Origin: Agrostemma githago
Lineage: Eukaryota > Streptophyta > Magnoliopsida > Caryophyllales > Caryophyllaceae
Direction: 5' to 3'
DNA: 64,000 nt
Assembly (NCBI GenBank): GCA_958450325.1
Contig: OY288259.1
Location: 58,740,987-58,804,986, forward strand
Shown one piece after another: positions 1 to 13,079 of this stretch (positions are counted from its first letter, which is position 1; every line of letters starts with the position of its first letter). Under the pieces are notes generated by a model. It ran no database searches and had not been told where the DNA came from. It saw nothing but the letters and a program-made list of their open reading frames with translations. The position numbers were made by a program, and so were the translations under genes.

Positions 1-704
1 ATGACCAAAAGATCGAGAGAGCAACAATAATATATGCGTGCATGTATTAGAAATAACAATTTAATCGCTTGATATGATTTCGACGATACTAATTTATCAT
101 GGATCATATTGAATACGAAGTACTACAAAATACGGAGTACCACAACCGTCAGAATGTCCGTAGAAATTCAGTGTGGACGATGAATTGGTTTCGATACTCT
201 CATTGCATTAAATTTTATTGTTTGCGGAGAAGGGCTTGATAGCAGCAAGTCCGATTTAACTTGTTAGAGAGTCCTTGCTTCAAGACCTTCTGTTTCCTCT
301 GCAAAACGAACATCTTTGTTTTATTTTTAAAACAGATCAAATACGGTCACTTAATCTATTTGACTCATTTTAGTGGTTAAACGGAACCAAACGGCCACGA
401 CTTGAACAAGAAATTCCAGCCATCTATTATTAGCCTTTGATTTTGGGAGTGTGTGATTTTGGGTGAAGCCATGGAGCGCGACATGACTACGTAGGACGAA
501 AAAAGATAGTTGGAACAGTGAAGCAAAGATTTTACACTACAAAACAAGGCTGCTATAAAAGCAAAGAGTCAATCAAGATTCTGCAGTTGTATGCCACCGA
601 CGTTTAATTTAGTTGGTCTCTCTAATGAACATCGGGTCAATAACACCCACATGGCTATGAGTAGATAAGACAAAATCTGAATGCATTGAGAATACCAAAT
701 ACCG
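1..704. other. Left flank of the duplicated locus, no gene seen
   Basis: I see no convincing coding exon here. The stretch holds one TACGGAGTA word (131-139) and what is probably the 3' flank of the first UBC13 gene. It has no counterpart left of the second copy, so the tandem duplication appears to begin near 705. Confidence 0.5.
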
Positions 705-787
705 AAGGTGAATTACAGAATAAACAGTCATTAGATAAACATCACACCGTTGTTATTTAAAGAGGGGTAGTATTTGTCGACATCTCA

Positions 788-3700
788 TCACGCCCCACTT
801 GCATATAGACGAGTCCATTCCTTGGCTGCAGATTTTGTAAAACAATAACTATGTTAAAGACAGAAACATGTCGAGTCATAAGAACAGGGAAGGGAAGGGA
901 AGGGAAGAACAAGTCTCATGAATCGTGAGAGACGGTCTCACTTGACCCATTATATGGGTTAGTCTCAATTTAAATTCATAAAGATCATGAAACCATACCA
1001 AAAATTGTTGAGAAAAAAGATAATTCCTTCTCAGGGAAGGGGAGAATTGATCAGAAACGTACCGGTTTCAACAGCTTCAGCTTCATCGGTTTTCCAATGC
1101 TTAGCAACATTCTCCGAGAGAGGGTCATCCGGATTTGGAGCACTTAATAGGGCTTGGATACTGAAATGACAAATGATACGGAAACACAGACGGTCAGCCA
1201 CTACTATGTCATGACAATAGCACAAAAAAAAAATCATCTACGAATGAGATCAGACATTTCCGGGAGACAGTGACTGCCATGGTGTCATCCATAAGACTAT
1301 TGAAATAAAAAGCGTTGCAGCAGGAAATCAAGCGAAATTATAAAAAATCCAGGATACATTGGACATCATCACATCGATCCGTTGAATAGGATAGCGCAAA
1401 TGCACAATTGTTTACAGAAATATGGAAATTGGTTCACAGTGACTTACAAATCAAAGCTGGGGATTTAGGAGTAAATTCATGATATCTTGGGAGTTCAACA
1501 GTAAATTACCTCAAGAGTACAGTTCGTATCTGGAGAGCTGGGCTCCATTTGTCTTTGAGAATATCAAGGCATATCCGTCCTAGCTGCAGACATAATCATA
1601 TACTATGATTTTAGCGCAAAATCACAAGCAGGTTCAATAAACATAGCAGCTACAAGAACAGCCATCTTTACCTTGTCAATGTTGGGATGATAAATTTTGG
1701 TGAGAAAGCGAACCTGTCAAAAGCAAGATATGTTAAACTAGTAGTAGTATACAATGGGGATGACAAAGTGGAAGATCGCTTAAAGGGAAAATACTGTATA
1801 TTACTACTGTCAACAATACACATTGTCAATCTACAAGGAGTGAAACGACTAGAACGAAGCTGCCAGCTATTTTGTTACGTATCTTTATCAAACATATATG
1901 TGAATTTATGGACAAAAAAGTGTTTCTATCACATCAACACAAACCTAAAATAATGTAGAACTGACATGATACCTGCAAATTTTAAGTAAAAGACACAGCA
2001 TATAATACTAGCTTTTTTGCTGACTAGAACTACTAGGACACACTACGTAAGAGGCATACTTTCAGGCTAAATTTGTTCCGCAATCTTTACTTAAGGTTTA
2101 TTTTACTCATGCTTGTTAATTGCATGTAGGATATGGACTTATGGAGGATATGGAGTTGTTAATTATGATACACAAGTGTTTGATGATACCAATTTGCCCC
2201 TTCATAACTTTTTTTCCATGTACGAACGAAATTAGAACTGAAACATAAAGAAGTTTCCTCAAACTACCTTGTGGGTCAACGAGACATACGAGACATACTT
2301 ACACCAATCAGTGTGAACCCAAGACACTGCTTATTATACCAATGCTAATCCACATCCTCTTTCCCCTCCGCTACCAAACCCCTCAAAAAGATGAAACTAC
2401 TTCATTCCATTACTATTTTCCTCATCTTTCACGGCCCATCCCAAATTGATTGTGATTCTATCCCTAGCTAATGGCATAAGTTATATGGTATTTATATACA
2501 AGTAAAGGCAAATTCTTTGAGTCGAGAAGTAATAAAAACAGTTCTATTGCTGAATCATTATCAAGACCTTTGGACCTTTAGTCAAATGAGAAGAATATAA
2601 ATGGGATAGAGGGGGTAGTAAGCCAAAATTTTCTAGCAGGTGGCATTATTTATCAGCCAAAATATTAGGGATCAGAAGTCTGATGCACATAAGGTCCAGA
2701 GGGAATAGTTAACCAGCTTTCTAAAACTTTCCAGTGCACACCTGCACAATTTTTGAGCCTCCAGAATTTTTCAATGCTACCAGGAAAATTTCAGCAGAAA
2801 CTTATAACCATGAATGTCTTCGATAACATAGGTTAACCAAGCATTTGTAACTCAAATGCATTTTTTTTATAATTGATCTTGGGCAATACGGTGACCTTGT
2901 GAACTACAGAAAAGAGCTTAAGAATGCACAGATTTACAACCCAAGAATGTCAAATCAGATCAAAGAATAAAGATGGAACTTGGCATACCTTGGGGGCAGC
3001 CATCGGATACTCCTCAGGTAAAAATAATTCCAACTTGAAGACGCCTCCTACATAGGACGGCAAAAGTGACCAGCATTAGGTAATATAATCACTCAAACTC
3101 TCCTTAGTTTCATGACTCAGCCACATTAGCTTTCCACTAACTTTCATTATGTTTTCTTATTGTTCAAACTTACTAGACTTTATACATTTTCCCTAAGGAT
3201 ATGTTTGGACAGACGGAAATGGAAAGAAATGGAGGGAAGGGAAAGAGAGGGAAGCAAGTTCTTTTGTTTGGTTACGAAAATGAGGTGGGGGGATTTGAAG
3301 GGGGAGGGAAAATGGATCCCTCCATTTCCCTCCTTAAAGGCAAATCATTTTCCCACCAATATTGGAAAGATTTGGAAGGAAAACTTACCTTCTCCATTCT
3401 CCCTCCCCTCCCCTTCCTTCCCTTTCCCTTCCCTCCTTCCCCCTCCCCTTCCTTTCCCTAATTCCCTTCCCTCCTTGCCCCTCCCTTTCCTTTCCCTCCA
3501 CTTTTTTTATCCAAATACCTTAAGATTCAGACTTTATACACTTTGCGTAAAAGTCACATCAGACTTTACTTTTTCCCCAACTTCAAAAAAACAGAGTGAA
3601 AAACAAAAGATGCACACCTAGAAAAGTGTGTAAAGGCTCATGTAGAGCCTTAAGTGCCTTTTGACAACTCAACTTAAAGACTTTATCAAGAGTTTGGTGG

Positions 3701-6090
3701 ATTAGTGGGAGTCTTCAGGCAAGAGTCACCTCAAGACTATCAATAATTTTACCCTTTAAGAGTATGGTTGACAAATGACAAATACAATCTAAACGAATGA
3801 ATAGAAGATGCAATTTATTATGAGTTGTCCTTTTTAACCAGAAACGCAATAGTGTACCATTAGGATAATAAATTATAAGATACACTCAGAACACAATAGC
3901 AGCATAACACCCAAACATACTATTCTACCACCAGAACGGTAAATGTAAATATGCAATATGTCATGGTGTGCATAGTTCCAATCTGAGACCTACTAGGCAA
4001 AACATAACCAGTTAGTTGACCACTGCTGCTTTTCCAGGGGCTGAAAGGCAAGTTAAGACAACTGTGACATTCCGTGGTATTACATTCGACTCCAATAAGT
4101 TAATGGTGCAGTCCAAGCGTTGAGCTCCAAGCTTTAAATAATTGCGTCGTGACCAGAAATATACAACAGAAACCTTCTCCTCCAAGAACACAAAGGTTAT
4201 CTCCAACAGATGAAATTTGCATGTTTGCATCTACAATATACTGATTGATATGACTATCAATTACTTGGCTTCTAGCATGTTTGCCAAGACTCAGGGTATA
4301 ACCATGACTTTGAATTACTATTATATGATTGATAAAGCGCAAACGTACCATAATAAGCGCAAATCCCAACTTACAGACATGAAGGTCATAAAGACCAACA
4401 CACCTAATTACATCGGTGGGTCTTATGCTAAATTAAGTTTATGGAAAAATTTTACCTTCGGGACTCGGGAGTTCAAGCAAACAAACTCCGACACCATAAA
4501 CCTTAAGGTACAAGCGTGAGGTGAACGAGGCGCAAGGCAAAGTAGGCTGTCTCGCGCACATGAGGGGCACCGCATTTCACAAATGAAGTATTTCTTTATT
4601 GCAAAAAATAGTGCAACAAGTTCCCTTTGGGGGATTTTATTTAGAGCTGCAATATTGAGATAATGTGGTATAATACTCATTTAGAATTTCAATTGCAAAG
4701 TGCATCTTTGAAGCACGTACGCACACTATGTTCCGATGTGTTTTGGTTAGTCTCTCACTGTGTCTTGAGTCTAACCCAAGTCTCTCTCTCTCTCACCTGA
4801 TACCCCACACCTAAATGACCAACCAGCTCCTAACGAGAATTCTACGACGTCTAGTTTTTCATGTCATTTCTAAAGAACATTACAACAAGCACTGAAATTA
4901 AAAAACTCAAACAGTACCAAAATGATGAAATACAAAGAGAAGATGATAAAGAGATGTGCAAAAGAAAAAATTACTCGTAGTATATACCTTCATAAGGAGA
5001 TTGAGAAGGTCCAAGGATCATTACATTAAAGTAGCGCATATTTTCTTCAGATGGAGATGCACTTATTCCGGGAGCTACACGCAAAGACAAATATAATAAT
5101 AATTCACAGCGAAACATATCATTTCAAACAAACAATAAATCAAATCATCGTCGTCTCCCAGTTCCAACACTGTAGCCAACGCACCCGTCTATGTGGTTCA
5201 TATGATGATTCACCATGGCTAGGCACGATCTTAAGCAAAACTTACTGATTTCACATAAACAACAAAGTTCTCAACTAATCATCTCTACGCAAATGCAAAT
5301 CTCAAGTTCTATTGAACATCTCAAGGTCTTAAACCAAGCATCCAACAAAAGAAAGCCACGCGGAAAAGAAAAATAAAAGTATAAAAATTCATTTAGAGCA
5401 AAGATCATCATAACTCCAACTGCAAACCCGCATTTGAGACATAGCAAGGTTAAGACGACCTCTTTCAAAATATCATCATATCTTGTCAAATGCAAAATCT
5501 AGCTTGATACTGTCTCAAGGTTAAAACGGCATCTTTCCACGGTTATCTTATAAGATGGTAAAGCAAGACAACTACTCCTACATGTCGAACGATTAACAAT
5601 CTTTGATCAGATGATAAGATAAACTACAAAAAAATTCACATACACAACAAAGTTCTGAATCAAATATAATGACAGAAACATAAAGCTCCAATTCAATTGA
5701 ACATCAAAAACGAAGTATAAGCTCTAAGACGGTCTTAAGCGAGACTAGCTAACATCAAAAGCGGAACAATATTTGATCAAATCATAAGATAACCTTAAAA
5801 TTTCACGTACACGAGAAAGTTCTAAATCAAATACAATAACGCACAAATTCAATTGAACATCAAAGGCGGCGAAAACCGATAACAAACCTGGCTCGCTAAG
5901 AAGTCGCTGAGTTTCCTGCAAAGCGAATCAAAAAAATTGAAACAATCGGGAAACCCTAACAATACAATTTTCGACAAGAATCGAATTAAAAGCGAAATTA
6001 AAGTAGGCAGACGAAAGATGAAGAGATAAAGAGATGAATCGAAGAGATAGATACCTTGATGATTCTTCGAGGAAGATTGCTGTTCGCCAT
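788..6090 (-). CDS. UBC35: Ubiquitin-conjugating enzyme E2, UBC13 type (copy A)
   Basis: This is an E2 of the UBC13/UBC35-36 family, which with a UEV partner builds Lys63-linked ubiquitin chains in DNA-damage tolerance, iron and immune signalling (family knowledge). Eight exons on the minus strand: 6055-6090, 5888-5915, 4988-5074, 2989-3047, 1672-1713, 1510-1583, 1063-1160 and 788-825. All borders are GT-AG and the sum is 462 nt, giving 153 aa, the usual length of the plant proteins. The protein opens MANSNLPRRIIK. The UBC fold includes HPN at residues 79-81, the catalytic Cys89 in GRICLDILKDKW, and the conserved end EWTRLYASGA. The 1.9-kb intron between exons 3 and 4 contains a GA/CT-rich repeat element. 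A near-identical tandem copy lies at 8737-12705. The assignment to the UBC35 or UBC36 orthologue is not resolvable, because the duplication is local. Confidence 0.95.
3193..3525. repeat. Tourist-like MITE with purine/pyrimidine-rich arms, in UBC13-A intron
   Basis: The left end reads TAAGGATATGTTTGGACAG and the right end TATCCAAATACCTTAAG, giving imperfect inverted termini beside TAA. The interior is G+A-rich on the left and C+T-rich on the right, so the strand folds back on itself. The open frames through it are composition artefacts. Copy B has a shorter relative starting near 10,680. Confidence 0.55.
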
Positions 6091-6331
6091 TGATGGAGCT
6101 TCGGGTGTGAGTTGTGTGAGCTTTGGAAGGTGAGAGAAAACCGAGAGAATCTAGAGAGAGGATTTTAGGTGTTTTTGGATTTCCTCTCACTAGATCGAAT
6201 AAAAAAATTACTCGTATATGAAAATGAAATGAATCGAGAATATATTTATTTTATTTGGAAAAAAAATATTGGCGAATAATTTCAAAACTGTCACGTTTGT
6301 TTTTAAAAAAAAATCGATTACTTATACTTTA

Positions 6332-6775
6332 TGGCACGTTTGGGAACTTGGATTTGTATTTGAATTCCGGATTTGAAATATTTTGAGCGTTTGGAAATCT
6401 CTGGATTTGGATTTGAAATTCTGACCAAATGCAACCTAGTTCAAATTTGTTTTTCTCAAATTCTTAGCCTATGGTAGTCATTTCAATTCCGTCCGTCACT
6501 TGTCGTTTCTTTGCTTTTTCGCATAATCTTGTCGTAGTATTTGTTTTTCTTTATTATTTTTTTCCGTATTTGAACATTTACATTTTTCTAATGAAAAATT
6601 TTAAAAAACAAAAAATGGTGACCTTGACCCGGCTCCACCCGTCCGAAATCCAAATCCAAATCCAAGGGTACCCAAACATCATTTTGGATTTGGATTTAGA
6701 TTTGAATTCTAGAATTTCAAATACAGGAATTGAATTCTTGATATTCAAATCAATTCCGAGTACCCAAACGCAACC
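6332..6775. mobile_element. Tourist/Harbinger-like MITE, 444 bp, upstream of UBC13-A
   Basis: The ends are TGGCACGTTTGGGAAC and GTACCCAAACGCAACC, imperfect inverted repeats, flanked by the direct repeat TTA (6329-6331 and 6776-6778). No coding capacity. A longer relative lies in opposite orientation at 13,080-14,899, upstream of copy B. The 3-bp TWA-type target site suggests PIF/Harbinger, but the superfamily call is inferred from target size only. Confidence 0.7.
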
Positions 6776-7039
6776 TTACGAAATATTATTCACTTTTTTC
6801 ATTAAACGATATTTGATTTTGTTTGTGGAGAAATTTGATCAAATGGGGCTAACCGGTTAAATGTAAAAAAATGGAAGGAGTAATTATTTAAGTTGTTTGA
6901 ATAATACTCCGTAAGATTTTCTAAAAAGATGTGTGCATTTTGTAGTGCGTAATAAATGTTACAAGTGGATACTACGTATGATACTAATGAGAAATGAAGT
7001 TGAATATGGGTTATGAACTTATGATTGCTACTCGAGGTA

Positions 7040-7242
7040 CTCCCTCCGTTTCTATGATTTCTTTCACCTTAAAAGTGGCACATTTCTTAAGAAAAACAAT
7101 AAAATAAGTAAAAGTAGAGAGAGAGTAAAGCAAGTGGGCCACCTAGGTAAGAGAGAAGTGTGATAGAAAAAAGAAAAGTGGAAGAAATCAAAGAAATGGT
7201 TGAAAAAAAGAAATGTGGAAGATATCAAAGAAACAGAGGGAG
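7040..7242. mobile_element. Stowaway MITE
   Basis: The 203-bp element starts CTCCCTCCGTTTC and ends GAAACAGAGGGAG, with TA on both sides. Long arms pair across the whole element (AAGTGGAAGAAATCA type). It is missing at the homologous place in the second duplication unit near 17,432. Inverted or interrupted relatives lie at 14,927-15,131 and 19,122-21,646. Confidence 0.88.
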
Positions 7243-7465
7243 TAATAGATTTCCGTTAAAAAAAATGTACTCATGCTAAAAGTGGTTATAATAATAAATC
7301 TAATTGGTTGAGAATTACATTTTCTAATAAAAATCGAAACATAATGAAAAGAAAATCAAATAAATTTAATACTAACCTCTAATTTTTTTTAAATTGCTAC
7401 ACTTTCAAAGATTTGTGACAAATATTTTAATTAAATAAGATTTTTTAAATATTTCAAATGTTTTA

Positions 7466-7622
7466 CTCCCTCCGTTTCAATGAATTGTTTGCCTTTAGAA
7501 GGTGACATGTGGAGGCAATGGTCAAATTACATATAAAAAGCATTCCTAAAATAGAAAGACAAACAATTCATTGAGACGTTCCAATATGTAATAAGCAAAC
7601 AATTCATTGGAACGGAGGGAGT
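7466..7622. mobile_element. Stowaway MITE
   Basis: A 157-bp foldback flanked by TA. It starts CTCCCTCCGTTTCAATGAAT and ends ATTCATTGGAACGGAGGGAG. The arms contain AATTGTTTGCCTTT and its complement. No coding capacity. Confidence 0.88.
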
Positions 7623-8015
7623 AAATAATTAGGGGGATATTACTGGGATGGTTGAAGTGTTGAACGGATTGGATTAAGAAAGGTTCCTACCTAATTTGTG
7701 CCTAAATTGGTTTTATTGGCAACAAAAGAAAAGTGTCATTTGACTTTTATTGGAAGTTGATTTGAATATCGTGGGCTTCATTTGTACGCATGGTACGTTT
7801 TCTTCGCCAATAAATGATACTCGTACTCTTCGTATTAAATGACATCTTCTCTTAAAAAGCATGATGCTTAACAAAAATAATTAACAAATGATAGTGGATA
7901 CGGACATTTAAGAAATATACTCATTCAGTAGAATAAATAAACTGGTTTTATAACCGGTGAATAATTACGAAATCTTGTAAAATTTGTTTCTTTAATATTT
8001 TCACAATTCAAATAG

Positions 8016-8654
8016 AAGAAGTAACTTTTTAAGTCTGAGTACAAATATTACAAAAACTATTTTATCTAATGATACTCAGGGTTCGTTTGGATAGAGAGAA
8101 ATGGAACGAATGAAAGGGGAGGGAAAGGGATGAAGCAAAACTACACTTTTAGGTCTGTTCGGACTTCGGAGTAATATATGTTCAACTATATGCTCTTCAT
8201 CATTGAATAGTAAGATTAAGATATAGGTTCTGTTTGGCAAGCAGTAGCAAAATGAGCAAGAAAACGTGTATTCGAATGTCCAAACAAAGGCCCATGGTAT
8301 TTTTGATCATATTGTCCAGACTCGGAAATCATCCAGACATACAATAGGTACGTGCACATATGTTGATGAGACAACTTCTAACGCAAAACATAAAAGATGA
8401 AGTACGACTGACAGCAGTGCAGGATAACGATACTGTTAGGAGACGGGAGACAATGACGGAATTGAAAGATATTTGCGGTGACAATAATGAGATGAATCCG
8501 AGATTCATATGGACCGATAACTACTCATAAAACTATACAACTTCATGGATAGCATAATACTCCGTAACATATAGGACAATGATATCATGACTCGACACTG
8601 GAATAACATCTACGGAGTATAAATTAGAACTTGAGATTCATGATCTAAACCAGA
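8016..8654. other. Spacer between the two duplication units
   Basis: About 640 bp with no gene. It contains a Tourist-like end near 8089 (GGTTCGTTTGGATAGAG) followed by a GGGAGGGAAAGGG purine tract, and two TACTCCGTA-type words near 8564 and 8611. It matches neither duplication unit closely by eye. Confidence 0.5.
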
Positions 8655-8736
8655 ATGTGAATTACAGAATAAACAGTCAATAGATAAACATCACACCGTT
8701 GTTATTTAAAGAAGGGTAGTATTTGTCGACATCTCA

Positions 8737-11700
8737 TCACACCCCACTTGCATATAGATGAGTCCATTCCTTGGCTGCAGATTTTGTAGAACAATAACTA
8801 TGTTAACGAGAGAAACATGTCGAGTCATAAGGGAAGGGAAGGGAAGGGAAGAACAAGTCTTGTGAATCGCGACAGACGGTCTAACTTGACCCATTATATG
8901 GGTTAGTCTCAATTTAAATTCATAAAGATCATGAAACCATACCAAAAATTGTTTAGAAAAAAAGATAATTCCTTCTCAGAAACATACCGGTTTCAACAGC
9001 TTCAGCTTCATCGGTTTTCCAATGCTTGGCAACGTTCTCCGAGAGAGGGTCGTCGGGATTTGGAGCACTTAACAGGGCTTGGATACTGAAATGACAGATG
9101 ATACGGAAACACAGACAGTCAGCTACTACTATGCCATGCCAATAGCACAAAAAAAACAAATGAGATTAGACATTTCCGTGAGACTGTGACTGCCATAGTG
9201 CTAGACTATTGAAATAAAAAGCATTGCAGTAGGAAATCAAGTGAAATTATAAAAAAAATCCAGGATACATTGGACATCATCACATCAATCCGTTGAATAG
9301 GATAGCGCAAATGCACAATTGTTTACAGAAATATGGAAATCGGTTCACAGTGACTTACAAATCGACTGGGGATTTAGGAGTAAATTCATGATATCTTGGG
9401 AGTTCAGCAGTAAATTACCTCAAGAGTACAGTTCGTATCTGGAGAGCCGGGCTCCATTTGTCTTTGAGAATATCAAGGCATATCCGTCCGAGCTGCAGAC
9501 ATAATCATATACTACGATTTTAAGGTAAAATCACAAGCAGGTTCAATAAACATAGCAGTTACGAGAACAGCCATCTTTACCTTGTCAATGTTGGGATGAT
9601 AAATTTTGGTGAGAAAGCGAACCTGTCAAAAGCAAGATACGTTAAGTAGTGGTAGTGGTAATAGTAGTAGACTAGTAGTAGACCAGCAGTAGCAGCAGTA
9701 GTACCAATTTGCCCCTTCATAACTTTTTTTCCAATGTACCAACTTAGTTAGAATTGAAACATAAAGAAGATTCCTCAAACTACCATGCGGGTCAACGTGA
9801 CACACTTACACCAATCAGTGTGAATCCGAGACACTCCTTATTACACCAATGCTAATCCATATCCTCTTTCCCCTTCGCTACCAAGTCCCTCAAAAAGATG
9901 AAACTACTTCATTCCATTACTATTTTCCTCATCTTTCTCGGCCCATCCCAAAATGATTGGGCCAATATTATATGACATACAAAAAACGAGAATATACTTG
10001 CCCTAGCTAATGCCATGAGTTATGTGGTATTTATATAGGAGTACAGGCAAATTCTTTGAGTCTAGAAGTAATAATAACAAAGCTATTGCTGAATCATTAT
10101 TATGACCGTTAGTCGGACGAGAAGAATATAAATGGGTTAGAGGGGGTAGTAAGCCAAAAGTAGTGTGTCATGCAGGTGGAATTATTTATCAGCCAAAATA
10201 TTAGGGATCAGAAGTCTGGTGCACATAAGGTCCAAGGTCCAGAGGGAATAGTTAACCAGCTTTCTATGACTTTCCAGTGCACACCTGCACAATTTTTCAG
10301 CCTCCAGAACACTTCAATGCCACCAGGAAAATTTCAGCAGAAACTTATAACCATGAATGCCTCAGGACACTACAATTTCCTCAATGAGTATTCGATAACA
10401 TATGTTAACCAAGCCATTGTAACTCAAATGCATTTTTTATAATTGATCTTGGGCAATATGGTCACCTTGTGAACTACAGAAAAGTGCTTAAGAATGCACA
10501 GATTTACTACGCAAGAATGTCAAACCAGATAAAAAAAATAAAGATAGAACTTGGCATACCTTGGGGGCAGCCATCGGATACTCCTCAGGTAAAAATAATT
10601 CCAACTTGAAGACGCCTCCTACATAGGACATCAAAAGTGACTATAATTAGGTAAGATTATCACTCAGACTCTCCTTAGGGTGTGTTTAGATACAAAAAGT
10701 GGAGAGAAAGGGAGGAGAGGGGAAAGGAGGGAAGGAAGGGGAGGGGAGGGAAGATGGAGGAGAGAGTTTTCCCTCCAAATCTTGCCTATTTTGCTCCAGT
10801 AAGTTAATGGTAGCTGTCAAATCGTTGAGCTCTGAGCCTTAAATAATCGCATCATGACCAGAAATATACAACAGAAACCTTCTCCTCCAAGAACACAAAG
10901 GTTAAATCCAACAGACCCTTGATGAAATTTGCATGTTTGCATCAACAATATACACTACCTATTGATAATTTGACATGACTTTCAATTATTCGACTTCTAG
11001 CATATTCACCTAGACTCACGGTATTAGTAACCATGACTTTAAATTACCATTATATGAGTGGTAAAGCGCAAATGCACCATAATAAGAGTAGGGTTTCCTC
11101 CAAATCCCAACTTCCAGACATGAAGGTCATAAAGACAACCACACCTAATTACAACGGTGGACCTTATGCTAAATTGAGTTTATGGAACAACCTTACCTCT
11201 TGGACTCAAGAATTCAAGCAAACAAACTCTGACACCACAAACCTTAAGGTGTACATGCATGAAGTGAACCATGCGCAAGGCAAAGTAGGCTGTCTCATAC
11301 ACATGAGGGGCACCACTTTTCACAAATGAAGTACGAGTAGTTCTTTAGTGCAAAAAATAGTGCATCAATTACCCTTTGGGGACTTTTATTTAGAACTGCA
11401 AGATTGAGATAATGAGGTATAATACTCATATAGAATTTGAATTGCAACGTGCATCTTTGAAGCACGTACGCACACGACATTCCAAGGTGTTTTGGTTAGT
11501 CCCTCACTGTGTCTTGAGTCTAACCCAAGTACCCAGCCCAAAGTGTATTCTTAACTAAACTTTTACACCTGATTCCCCACACCTAAATGACCAACCAGCT
11601 CCTAACGAGAATACTACGACGTCTAGTTTTTCATGTCCTTTCTAAAGAAGATTACAACCAGCACTCAAGTTTAAAACCTCAAACAATACCAAAATGATGA

Positions 11701-12705
11701 AATACAAAGAGATGAAATAAAGATATATGCAAACGGAAAAAAAAAATTGCATATACCTTCATAAGGAGATTGAGAAGGTCCAAGGATCATTACATTGAAG
11801 TAGCGCATATTTTCTTCCGATGGGGAAGCACTTATTCCAGGAGCTACACGCAAAGATAAATATAATAATATTCACAGCGAAACATATCAATTCAAATGGA
11901 CAATAAATTAAATCATCGTCCTCTCTTAGTTCCAAAGCAGCAGCCAGACACACCAGTCTATGTGGTTCATATAATGATTCACTATGGCTAAGAACGGTGT
12001 TAAGCAACACTTAATGATTTCGCATAAACAAATGCAAATCTCAAGTTCTATTGAACATCCATCCGAAGGTCTTAAACCAAGCATCCAACGAAAGAAGGCC
12101 ACGCGGAAAAACTAGTACTCAGTATAAAATGTCATTTAGGGCTAAGATCATCATATAAAACGGCCTCTTTCAACGGCTATCTTATAAGACGGTCTAAAGC
12201 AAGACTAGCTACACGTCAAACGATTAACAATCTCTGATCAGATGATAAGATAAACTACAAAAAATTCATACACAACAAAGTTCTGAATGTAATAAAATCA
12301 CAGAAACATAAAGCTCCAATTCAATCGAACATCAAAAACGAAGTATAAGCTCTAAGACGGTCTGAAGCAAGACTAGCTAACATCAAAAGCGGATCAATAT
12401 TTAAGATAACCTTAAATTTCAGGTACACGAGAAAGTTCTAAATCAAATACAATAACGCACAAATTCAATTGAAAATCAAAGGCGGCGAAAACCTATAACA
12501 AACCTGGCTCGCTAAGAAGTCGCTGAGTTTCCTGCAAAGCGAATCGAAAAAAATTGAAACGATCAGGAAACCCTAACAATACAATTTTCGACAAGAATCG
12601 AATTAAAAGCGAAATTAAAGTAGGCAGACGAAAGATAAAGAGATTAATCGAAGAAGATGGAAGAGATACCTTGATGATTCTTCGAGGAAGATTGCTGTTC
12701 GCCAT
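8737..12705 (-). CDS. UBC36: Ubiquitin-conjugating enzyme E2, UBC13 type (copy B)
   Basis: Second intact gene for the Lys63-specific UBC13-type E2. Eight exons with the same phases as copy A: 12670-12705, 12504-12531, 11757-11843, 10560-10618, 9581-9622, 9419-9492, 8988-9085 and 8737-8774, totalling 462 nt and 153 aa. HPN (79-81), catalytic Cys89 and the surrounding GRICLDILKDKW are unchanged. The one protein difference I noticed is the last residue, where copy A ends ASGA and copy B ends ASGV. Third-position changes are scattered through the exons, so the duplication is not brand new, yet the protein is held almost constant. The intron between exons 3 and 4 is about 0.8 kb shorter than in copy A. 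The promoter is homologous for roughly 200 bp and is then broken by a MITE at 12,915. Confidence 0.95.
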
Positions 12706-12914
12706 TAATGGAGCTTCGGGTGTGAGGTTTCAAGGTGAGAGAAAATCGAGAGAATCTAGAGAGAGATGGAGAGAGAATTTGACTATTTGAGGTGATTTTT
12801 GAGTTTTTGATATCCTCTCGCTAGATCAATTAAGAAAAATTAATGAAATGAATCGAGAAAATATTTACTTAGTTGAAAATAAATATTGAGAATAAATTGA
12901 ACATAGGTCATGTA

Positions 12915-13003
12915 CTTTCTCCATTTTCTTTATATCTTCTCATCCTAATATAATATCATTCATATATTAAGGGGATGGAAAGATATAAAGAAAATGGAAG
13001 AAG
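12915..13003. mobile_element. Short Stowaway-like foldback in the UBC13-B promoter
   Basis: An 89-bp hairpin between TA dinucleotides. The left arm is CTTTCTCCATTTTCTTTATA and the right arm TATAAAGAAAATGGAAGAAG. It lies about 210 bp upstream of the copy B start codon and is not seen upstream of copy A. Confidence 0.7.
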
Positions 13004-13079
13004 TAGTATACTTCGTATAATTGTTGTATCGTGCGATCAATCTTAAAATTAGAAATTTATAATAAAAAGTTATCCTTCA

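Noticed and set aside
250..310. Possible last exon on the minus strand (acceptor-like TTTTGCAG near 300 followed by a short open stretch)
   Set aside because: No upstream exon fits between here and the UBC13-A stop at 788, and the peptide is not recognisable.
3160..3621. 153-codon open frame rich in Pro/Ser/Phe/Leu, and an overlapping frame
   Set aside because: It runs through the CCCTTCC/GGGAAGG tract of a MITE in a UBC13 intron; composition, not a gene.
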